A DNA stretch of 5,590 nt from Kocuria sp. GTDB lineage: Bacteria; Actinomycetota; Actinomycetes; Actinomycetales; Micrococcaceae. Where the stretch lies: positions 1-5,590 of the forward strand of contig JAKDKI010000164.1 in NCBI GenBank assembly GCA_030453435.1. Direction: 5' to 3'. The notes under the pieces were generated by a model. It was given only the letters and a program-made list of their open reading frames with translations, made no database searches and was not told the origin of the DNA. Both the position numbers and the translations under genes were made by a program. Below are positions 1 to 5,061 of this stretch, piece by piece (within the stretch, counting starts at the first letter, position 1; every line of letters begins with the position of its first letter).

Positions 1-1056
1 TCGCTGGGCCTGGGTGTTCAGCAGATCTCCACGGGCATGCAGTCCATCGGAATCGTGGACAGTGTGGACAACACCCTGTTGGTCATCCTGATCATCGTGA
101 TCACATTCTTGGCGCTGATTTCCGTTCTGTCCGGTCTGGGCAAGGGCATCCGTTGGCTCTCCAACGCGAACCTGTCGTTGGCAGGAATCCTTCTGATCGC
201 GGTTCTCCTGCTCGGCCCCACGGTGTTCTTGCTGGACAACTTCGTCCAGTCCCTGGGCACCTACCTGGCCAACATCATGAACATGACCTTTGACGTGGGC
301 GCCTACACGCGTACCGAAGATGCCACGTCCTGGTACTCCAGCTGGACCCTCTTCTACTGGGGCTGGTGGATCGCTTGGTCCCCGTTCGTGGGTGTGTTCA
401 TCGCCCGCATATCGCGAGGCCGCACCGTTCGTCAGTTCATTGCCGGTGTACTCCTGGTCCCCACCCTGGTGGGCTTTCTCTGGTTCGCCGTCATGGGCGG
501 TTCCGGTTTGTTCCGCCAGTTCTTCGGCGAAGGCGACATGGTGCAGGACGGTTCCGTTGGCGCGGAGGCGGCCCTGTTCCAGGTCCTCTCCGATCTGCCG
601 CTGGGTTCGATTCTCTCCGTGGCAGCCATCCTGCTGGTGGCCATCTTCTTCATCACCTCGTCCGACTCCGGATCGCTGGTCGTGGACATGCTGGCCTCGG
701 GTGGCCACCCGAACCCGCCGTCGTGGTCCCGTGCTCTGTGGGCCATTGTCGAGGGCCTGCTGGCCATCGGCCTGCTCCTCGCGGGCGGTCTGACGGCGCT
801 TCAAGCGGGTTCTTTGATCACCGCGCTTCCGTTCAGCGTGGTCATGATCCTGATGTGCGTGGCCACCGTGCGCGGACTCTCCAAGGACACCCGCGAGCTC
901 GAGGCACGCCGCCGCGAACTCGCGCTCAGCGAGGTGCGCCAAGGCATCACCGGCGACATCACGCACAGTCCCGAGTTCGAGGAGTACGTGGACAACCGCA
1001 TCGACTACCGGATTTCCCGGACCAAGGGTGTCTTCAGCCAAGATCGCGAACGCTGA
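1..1056 (+). CDS. BCCT-family betaine/choline/carnitine-type transporter, C-terminal part (5' truncated by window edge)
   Basis: Membrane transporter for a quaternary-ammonium compatible solute such as glycine betaine or choline, by analogy to the BCCT family (BetP, OpuD, BetT). The frame is open from base 1, before the first visible ATG at 37, and begins SLGLGVQQIS, which matches an internal BCCT segment; the real start is upstream. 351 residues are visible, against roughly 500-600 for the family. Visible residues 114-123 (SWTLFYWGWW) are the BCCT signature; the Trp pair at 122-123 and Trp126 correspond to the BetP aromatic substrate box (Trp373/374/377), and Phe118 to Phe369. The following SPFVGVFIARISRGR segment and the SSDSGSLVVDMLASGG segment near residue 220 are also typical. 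About seven hydrophobic membrane segments precede a cytoplasmic tail of about 60 residues rich in both Arg and Glu. In BetP the tail senses osmotic stress; whether this one does is unknown. Substrate cannot be assigned. Family assignment is very secure. Confidence 0.96.
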   Translation, partial: SLGLGVQQISTGMQSIGIVDSVDNTLLVILIIVITFLALISVLSGLGKGIRWLSNANLSLAGILLIAVLLLGPTVFLLDNFVQSLGTYLANIMNMTFDVGAYTRTEDATSWYSSWTLFYWGWWIAWSPFVGVFIARISRGRTVRQFIAGVLLVPTLVGFLWFAVMGGSGLFRQFFGEGDMVQDGSVGAEAALFQVLSDLPLGSILSVAAILLVAIFFITSSDSGSLVVDMLASGGHPNPPSWSRALWAIVEGLLAIGLLLAGGLTALQAGSLITALPFSVVMILMCVATVRGLSKDTRELEARRRELALSEVRQGITGDITHSPEFEEYVDNRIDYRISRTKGVFSQDRER

Positions 1057-1102
1057 CTCAGGCAGTGATTTCAGCGCCGTGAGTTATCGCTGATTCACAG
1101 AC

Positions 1103-1146
1103 ACGGCCCCGTTCGACGCGCCACTCGGCGTGACGGGCGGGGCCGT
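1103..1146. terminator. Probable bidirectional terminator hairpin between convergent genes
   Basis: ACGGCCCCG at 1103-1111 pairs perfectly with CGGGGCCGT at 1138-1146. The inner part continues to pair with a few G-U wobbles and one A-A mismatch (1116/1133) up to CGCC/GGCG around a four-base ACTC loop at 1123-1126. The stem is about 20 pairs long. It lies 46 bases after the transporter stop and 43 bases from the acetyltransferase stop, between convergent genes, so it can end transcription from both sides. There is no T-run on either flank, so it is not a textbook intrinsic terminator; T-poor hairpins are common in high-GC actinobacteria. Confidence 0.75.
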
Positions 1147-1189
1147 TCCCATGCTCGACGACGGCGCTCAGTAGCCTGCCCGGTGGCCT

Positions 1190-2017
1190 TCAGTAACGGA
1201 GTTGGACCACGATCCCGCTCAAGCGCTCCGCTTCCTGATCCGTGATTCTCACTCCCAAGGCACGCACTTTCTCGACCACCTGTTCCGGCTCCAACGAGTG
1301 CTGCACCGTGGGCGCCCCGGGCACCCGCACAGTGGTTCCCGTTTCGGTGACCGTCACGTGCCCCTCCGGCGTGTGCTTCATGACCATCAGATGGTTGAGG
1401 AACACCGATTCCGGGTCCGTGGAGGTTTTCAGGTGCCCCATGCGCACGTCCCCCGCGTGCACGGTGGATTCGTCCAGCACGTGCTCCATCTCGCCGTCTC
1501 GCTGAAAGGCCCAGAGCGGCCAGCCCTCGTCCTGAATCCGCGCGATTGAGAATTCACGATCCCCTTCATGGCGCACACTCCCCTCCGCCAGTGGAATCGG
1601 GCCGGTCACGCTGAAACCGAACCCGGGGTCGCACAGGTAGCGAACGCCGTCGACGTCCACGAGCACCGTCATGTGCGTGCGCGGGCTCTCCAAGGCCCGC
1701 ACGCGGCCGAGTGCGCGCCGCGCCGTGAACCCCAGCGATTCCAGTGCCGCGGCGAACAGCTGGGAATGCTCGAAGCAGTAGCCCCCACGACGCCGCTCGA
1801 CCAGTTGGGCACCCACGGCCTCAGGCTTCACGCCCGGATGATTGCCGAGTAACACCTCCACGTTGCTGAACGGAAAGGTGAACGCGTGGGCGCGGTGCAG
1901 CGTCTCAAGAAGGACTAAACTCGGCGGCCCCGGGGTGACGTCGAGGGCACGCAGGTAGCCGGGGACGTCGAACTCGCTGATCTCCCACTCTGAGTTCGTC
2001 GCGATGCTCTTCGACAT
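1190..2017 (-). CDS. nat: Arylamine N-acetyltransferase (NAT family)
   Basis: Cytosolic enzyme that moves an acetyl group from acetyl-CoA to arylamines, arylhydroxylamines or arylhydrazines through a cysteine thioester. From the chosen start it is 275 residues, matching the usual 270-290. The catalytic triad is visible: Cys81 in RRGGYCFE, His115 in SPRTHMTVL and Asp130 in YLCDPGFG. The upstream segment FPFSNVEVLLG (residues 48-58) matches the family's F-E/S-N-hydrophobic pattern before the catalytic Cys. The ATG at 2017 was chosen because a GAGGAG ribosome site lies six bases before it; a GTG 33 bases upstream (2050) is in frame but lacks such a site. A second cysteine, Cys129, sits next to the triad Asp. 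The C-terminal third (from about residue 190) is the lid and variable region that sets acceptor choice in the family. The gene is divergent from the multicopper oxidase and convergent with the transporter. The natural acceptor is unknown; xenobiotic detoxification and antibiotic-amide synthesis both occur among homologues. Confidence 0.95.
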   Translation of the reverse strand: MSKSIATNSEWEISEFDVPGYLRALDVTPGPPSLVLLETLHRAHAFTFPFSNVEVLLGNHPGVKPEAVGAQLVERRRGGYCFEHSQLFAAALESLGFTARRALGRVRALESPRTHMTVLVDVDGVRYLCDPGFGFSVTGPIPLAEGSVRHEGDREFSIARIQDEGWPLWAFQRDGEMEHVLDESTVHAGDVRMGHLKTSTDPESVFLNHLMVMKHTPEGHVTVTETGTTVRVPGAPTVQHSLEPEQVVEKVRALGVRITDQEAERLSGIVVQLRY

Positions 2018-2023
2018 TGGAAT

Positions 2024-2029
2024 CTCCTC
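2024..2029 (-). promoter_or_regulatory. Ribosome binding site deciding the acetyltransferase start
   Basis: Read on the minus strand, GAGGAG precedes the ATG at 2017-2015 with a six-base gap. It supports the shorter 275-residue product over the in-frame GTG at 2050. Confidence 0.85.
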
Positions 2030-2078
2030 GTTGAATCGTCCAGACTGCACAGTTCAAAGCCCCTGGCCACCCTCATTT

Positions 2079-2088
2079 TGTGGCCACA
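2079..2088. promoter_or_regulatory. TGTGGCCACA palindrome, possible operator
   Basis: A perfect 10-base palindrome in the divergent acetyltransferase/oxidase intergenic region. It sits between two copies of CCCCTGGCC (2060-2068 and 2097-2105), so TGGCC occurs at 2064, 2081 and 2101. This could be a cluster of half-sites for a regulator acting on either gene, but a 10-base GC-rich palindrome may arise by chance and it matches no operator I recognise. Confidence 0.3.
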
Positions 2089-2118
2089 TGTGCGCTCCCC
2101 TGGCCCTGCTCTGCGTGT

Positions 2119-2172
2119 CCCCCAGACCCTAAAATTCATGTGGGCAGTTTGATCCGCTGCCAATTCTGGGGG
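2119..2172 (+). promoter_or_regulatory. Candidate oxidase promoter (TAAAAT -10 at 2130-2135) inside nested inverted repeats
   Basis: TAAAAT at 2130-2135 is the best TAnnnT -10 box ahead of the multicopper oxidase; no good -35 is seen at the expected distance. It would start RNA near 2142 and give a leader of about 66 bases. The box is flanked by a perfect 8-base inverted repeat, CCCCCAGA (2119-2126) and TCTGGGGG (2165-2172), with a second inner pair GGCAG (2143-2147) and CTGCC (2157-2161). The outer arms may be operator halves; the inner pair would lie in the leader and could fold. On the minus strand the same bases read TAGGGT (2131-2126), a possible overlapping -10 for the acetyltransferase. 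Promoter position is inferred. Confidence 0.4.
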
Positions 2173-2191
2173 AGAAACTACAGCACTGATT

Positions 2192-2200
2192 GGGGAGGGG
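2192..2200 (+). promoter_or_regulatory. Ribosome binding site of the multicopper oxidase
   Basis: GGGGAGGGG ends seven bases before the ATG at 2208. It fixes the start there. The in-frame TTG at 2190 overlaps this purine tract and would put six extra residues in front of the Tat signal. Confidence 0.85.
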
Positions 2201-2207
2201 CTTTCTC

Positions 2208-4412
2208 ATGGAATTGTCTCGTCGCTTGTTCTTCAAATCCACCGCGGCCGGTGGTTTGGCGCTCTACGTGTATGGCGCCAACGGTATGCCGGAAGCTGTG
2301 GGCGCGGAGATTCCGGGAGGCAGCCTGCCCGCTACGAACATCCGGCAATTCGTGAACCGGTTGACGGTTCCGCAGATCCTGCCTCGTAAGGGCACCCGGT
2401 CCACTCCGTACGGAACGGCCGATTACTACGAGATCTCGATGAAACAAACGACACAGCAGATGCTTCCGACCGGAATGCCCAAGACCACCGTGTGGGCCTA
2501 TGGGCCGACAGGTGGTTCCGATTCCGCTTTCACGTCACCTGGTCTGAGTATCTCGGCGCTGCAGAACCGGCCCGTACAGATCAAGTGGACCAACGAACTG
2601 GTCGATCGCTACGGCCGTTACCTGCCGCATCTCTTTGCCGTGGACCGCTCGCTGCACTGGGCCAACGTGCCGCAGGAGCCCGGTCACGAGGGACTCGTCA
2701 GCACGGACATCAAGCCCACGCTCGAGGGCCGCCGTTATGTCACGCCGGACAAGTACACGGACCCGGAAACCCAGTACACGGACTACACCGGGCCGGTCCC
2801 GATCGTGACCCACTTGCACGGTGCGTTGGCGGTCAAGGACCACTCCGACGGCTATTCGGAGGCCTGGTACCTTCCCCGTGCCAATAACATTCCCGTTGGC
2901 CACGCAAAGTACGGCCGGTGGTGGGACTTCCTGAAGGAAAAGCACCGCCGCGAAACCGGCGTGGACTGGGGCGAGGGACACCAGACGGTGACCTACCCCA
3001 ACACCAACCGCGCCACCAGCCTGTGGTTCCACGACCACGCGCTGGGCCTCACCCGTCTCACCGTCTACGCGGGTGCTGCAAGCTTCTACCTGATGCGCGG
3101 TCTGGAGTACGAGGTGCTGGATTCCCGCACCGGACGCACCGCCCGCGCACCAGCCGGCCCCAGCAACGTGTACGGACAGAACTCGCCGAACCCCGGTGCG
3201 GACCTCGCCCTGGCCATTCAGGACCGTTCGTTCAACAACGACGGCTCCCTGTTCTACCCGTCTTCCAGGTCGTTCTTCGACGGCTACCAGGGACCCTTCT
3301 ACCCGGAGGAGCCGGGCATCCCGCCCAACTGGGTGCCCGAGTTCTTCGGTAACACCATGGTGGTCAACGGCCAGACGTGGCCCTACCAACGTGTGGAGCG
3401 GCGTCGTTATCGCATGCGTTTCCTGAACGCGTGTGGTTCGCGCACCCTGTACCTGGATTTCCGGGGCATCCCGGGCGTGGAGGTGTGGCAGGTCGCCAAC
3501 GACGGCGGTTACCTGGACGAGAAGGTCAACATCATGCAGCTCGAGGGCTGGCGCCGTGGCCGCGTGATTCTGGCCCCGGCCGAGCGCAACGAGCTGCTCG
3601 TTGACTTCACCAACGTGCGCACCGGTCGTTACACGCTGCGCAACGTGGGGCCCGATGCGTTCTTCCCGGGAGGTCGCCCCGCGGAGAACGGTGAGGAACC
3701 GCGGGTCAAGCTGTACCCGTTCGAAGAGCGCGACGTGGTGTTCCCGCCGGCGGATCCGAACACCACCGGCAAGGTCATGGCCTTCGACGTGGTTCCGTAC
3801 TGGGGTATCGACACGTCCACGCCGGGGCGCTATCTGAGGATGAAACCTCAGCCCAAGCTCCCCGCGCCCGTGCGTACGCGGCGCCTGGCCACGACCATGA
3901 GCTTCCACAACGTCAACGAGGATCCCGCACCGTACGCCTCGCACACCATGCTGGGCGTGCTGCACGGTGAACCCGGCGGGAAAATGGAAATCCAGGACAC
4001 CATGTGGAGTGATCCCGTCACGGAGAACCCGCAGCCCGGTGACGTGGAGGATTGGGAGATCTACAACCTGGTCCAGGACGCCCCCGTACCCCACCCCATC
4101 CACATTCACGAGACGGCTTTCGAGATCCTCGAGCGCCGCATGATTTGGTACAACTGGGACACCGGCGTCATGGAAATGGGACCCGAGACCCCGCTGCTGC
4201 CGGGTGAAACCGGTCGCAAGGACACCGTGTTCGTCTACCCGGGCGAAATGATCCGGCTGCGCATGCGCTTCACCACCCCGGGCCAGTACATGTGGCACTG
4301 TCACCTGCTGGAGCACGAGGACAACGAGATGATGCGCCCGTTCCGAGTCGGCCCCGAGCAGCCCGGCCAGCCCGGGGACCTGCCGAGTCACGACATGCCC
4401 CACGCTCACTGA
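2208..4412 (+). CDS. Tat-exported multicopper oxidase, CotA / bilirubin oxidase / phenoxazinone synthase type
   Basis: Secreted or cell-surface laccase-like enzyme that oxidises phenols, aminophenols, bilirubin-like pigments or metal ions and reduces O2 to water. The 734-residue product opens with a twin-arginine signal (SRRLFFK, residues 4-10) and a hydrophobic stretch, with possible cleavage after AVGA at 33, so it should be exported folded with copper already loaded. All four copper motifs are present: HLHG (His202, His204), WFHDHALG (His275, His277), HPIHIH (His629, 632, 634) and HCHLLEHEDNEMM (His697, Cys698, His699, His703, axial Met708). The spacing of Cys, His and Met in the last motif equals that of Bacillus CotA, and GSLFYPS (near 346) and VNGQTWPY (near 387) are also CotA-like. 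It is longer than CotA (about 510 residues) and phenoxazinone synthase (about 640), with extra sequence before the first motif and between motifs. The C-terminus is HDMPHAH. It is a single gene between a divergent acetyltransferase and a terminator. Class is certain; substrate is not. Confidence 0.97.
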   Translation: MELSRRLFFKSTAAGGLALYVYGANGMPEAVGAEIPGGSLPATNIRQFVNRLTVPQILPRKGTRSTPYGTADYYEISMKQTTQQMLPTGMPKTTVWAYGPTGGSDSAFTSPGLSISALQNRPVQIKWTNELVDRYGRYLPHLFAVDRSLHWANVPQEPGHEGLVSTDIKPTLEGRRYVTPDKYTDPETQYTDYTGPVPIVTHLHGALAVKDHSDGYSEAWYLPRANNIPVGHAKYGRWWDFLKEKHRRETGVDWGEGHQTVTYPNTNRATSLWFHDHALGLTRLTVYAGAASFYLMRGLEYEVLDSRTGRTARAPAGPSNVYGQNSPNPGADLALAIQDRSFNNDGSLFYPSSRSFFDGYQGPFYPEEPGIPPNWVPEFFGNTMVVNGQTWPYQRVERRRYRMRFLNACGSRTLYLDFRGIPGVEVWQVANDGGYLDEKVNIMQLEGWRRGRVILAPAERNELLVDFTNVRTGRYTLRNVGPDAFFPGGRPAENGEEPRVKLYPFEERDVVFPPADPNTTGKVMAFDVVPYWGIDTSTPGRYLRMKPQPKLPAPVRTRRLATTMSFHNVNEDPAPYASHTMLGVLHGEPGGKMEIQDTMWSDPVTENPQPGDVEDWEIYNLVQDAPVPHPIHIHETAFEILERRMIWYNWDTGVMEMGPETPLLPGETGRKDTVFVYPGEMIRLRMRFTTPGQYMWHCHLLEHEDNEMMRPFRVGPEQPGQPGDLPSHDMPHAH

Positions 4413-4432
4413 GTTCGGCCTTCACGACGACG

Positions 4433-4476
4433 CCGCCCGGCCACCTCGCGCTCCCTCGCGCGGGTGGGCCGGGCGG
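4433..4476 (+). terminator. Intrinsic terminator of the multicopper oxidase
   Basis: CCGCCCGGCC at 4433-4442 pairs perfectly with GGCCGGGCGG at 4467-4476. The stem extends inward through ACC/GGT and CGCG/CGCG, with single-base bulges, to a six-base CTCCCT loop at 4451-4456. TTTC follows the stem on the + strand. It begins 21 bases after the oxidase stop. The minus-strand side has no T-run, so it mainly serves the oxidase. Confidence 0.88.
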
Positions 4477-4527
4477 TTTCGTTGCCGGTGGTGACCGCGG
4501 TTGAGCCCGGGTGCACTCTGATTGACG

Positions 4528-4677
4528 CTACGACCCGCCTTTTTGGGCCACCGTAATCTGATAGACGTTGCGACCAAGATCTTCGATCTTTTCGACATTA
4601 CCGTCGATCAGGTTGCAGCCCACAGTCAGGGATGGCTTTACCGTGCAGAAGACTGCACGATCCGGAGGGAGTTGCGT
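4528..4677 (-). other. Lower-GC gap; reading frame stays open past the chorismate mutase stop
   Basis: After the chorismate mutase TGA the same minus-strand frame continues for 49 sense codons to a TAG at 4530-4528. The conceptual product contains DRAVFCTVKPSLTVGCNLI and then VEKIEDLGRNVYQITVAQK, with an ordinary protein-like composition and not the Arg/Pro/Ala-rich look of shadow frames. GC is near 51% over 4541-4660, lower than in the genes beside it. No ATG with a ribosome site opens it, and the only in-frame GTG within it has no such site. It may be a remnant of a former gene end, a readthrough extension, or chance. I recognise no family, and no better gene in the rest of the 4413-4677 gap. 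Confidence 0.25.
4643..4658 (-). terminator. Small hairpin downstream of chorismate mutase, possible weak terminator
   Basis: GTGCAG (4643-4648) and CTGCAC (4653-4658) form a perfect six-pair stem with a four-base loop, about 20 bases after the chorismate mutase stop as read on the minus strand. No T-run follows, so it may be only part of the ending signal, or chance. Confidence 0.3.
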
Positions 4678-4968
4678 TCAGCGCCCGGCGTTCTGCTCGT
4701 AGTCGGTAAATGCCGCGATGAGTTCCTTCCAGATCCGCTCGGCAACCTCAGGGTCCAAGCCTGCATCGAGTGCCTGTTCGCGGCGTGCTCGCAGAATCGA
4801 CTCCACGCGTTCAGGGTCGTGGGCGTCCTGAATGCCCTGACCGGCTTTGACTTCTCCGGCGCGAGTCACGAAGGACTGCCGCTCGGCGAGAAGTGAGATC
4901 AGCTGCGCGTCGATGTTGTCGATCGCGGCGCGAACCTGTTCGATGTTGTGCGGCATTTGAGCGTCCAT
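4678..4968 (-). CDS. aroQ: Chorismate mutase, AroQ class (short stand-alone form)
   Basis: Cytosolic all-helical enzyme that rearranges chorismate to prephenate, the first committed step to phenylalanine and tyrosine. At 96 residues it is a single-domain protein of normal length for the class, without the prephenate dehydratase or dehydrogenase fusion of enterobacteria and without a signal peptide. Residues matching the E. coli active site are visible: Arg13 (QVRAAIDNID), Arg30 (LLAER), Lys41 (GEVKAG), Asp51 and Arg54 (DPERV), and Glu91 at the position of Gln88. Phe87 stands where E. coli has Ser84. In many actinobacteria such short mutases gain activity by binding DAHP synthase; that is family knowledge, not seen here. 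The ATG at 4968 has no ribosome site but has a TAGTGT -10 box six bases upstream, which suggests a leaderless mRNA; Met5 (4956) is a less likely start. It is divergent from the alkylation repair gene. Confidence 0.93.
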   Translation of the reverse strand: MDAQMPHNIEQVRAAIDNIDAQLISLLAERQSFVTRAGEVKAGQGIQDAHDPERVESILRARREQALDAGLDPEVAERIWKELIAAFTDYEQNAGR

Positions 4969-4974
4969 AACGCC

Positions 4975-4980
4975 ACACTA
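4975..4980 (-). promoter_or_regulatory. -10 box of a leaderless promoter for chorismate mutase
   Basis: TAGTGT on the minus strand fits TAnnnT and ends six bases before the ATG at 4968, so RNA would begin at or next to the start codon. No Shine-Dalgarno sequence is present. The -35 region (about 4998-5004) is a poor match. Confidence 0.5.
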
Positions 4981-5022
4981 ACGGCTCTCCCATGTGCTCG
5001 GACAGGGAAGGTTCAAGCGGAA

Positions 5023-5054
5023 TTGACTCCAGATAACTGGGGAACCGCTACGCT
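5023..5054 (+). promoter_or_regulatory. Promoter of the alkylation repair gene, probably leaderless
   Basis: TTGACT at 5023-5028 is a good -35 and TACGCT at 5049-5054 fits the TAnnnT -10. The spacer is 20 bases, slightly long. Seven bases separate the -10 from the GTG at 5062, so transcription would start at the GTG. No Shine-Dalgarno sequence precedes it. Confidence 0.55.
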
Positions 5055-5061
5055 CCTTTGC

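Noticed and set aside
366..1082. Overlapping + strand frames inside the transporter gene
   Set aside because: Arg/Pro/His-rich translations typical of shifted frames in GC-rich DNA; the BCCT frame explains the region.
2018..2050. Longer acetyltransferase N-terminus starting at GTG 2050
   Set aside because: A GAGGAG ribosome site lies inside this extension, correctly placed for the ATG at 2017, and the extra 11 residues encode that site.
2190..2207. TTG start for the oxidase six codons upstream
   Set aside because: The TTG overlaps the ribosome site itself; starting at ATG 2208 gives a standard Tat signal.
2535..4409. 624-codon open frame antisense to the multicopper oxidase
   Set aside because: It uses the exact antisense codon register of a high-GC gene, is rich in Val/Gly/Arg/His, has no family motif, and the opposite strand encodes an oxidase with all copper ligands.
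4576..4590. AAGATC-TTC-GATCTT inverted repeat
   Set aside because: A six-base stem with a three-base loop, without T-run or promoter context; likely chance in the gap.
4490..4680. Possible small RNA or riboswitch in the oxidase/chorismate mutase gap
   Set aside because: Only a six-pair hairpin (4643-4658) and no recognisable conserved RNA fold; it lies downstream, not upstream, of both neighbouring genes.
4522..4896. 124-codon + strand frame running into chorismate mutase
   Set aside because: Antisense register to a clear chorismate mutase, TTG start, and no ribosome site before it. The GGAGG at 4663-4667 lies inside the frame and seems coincidental.
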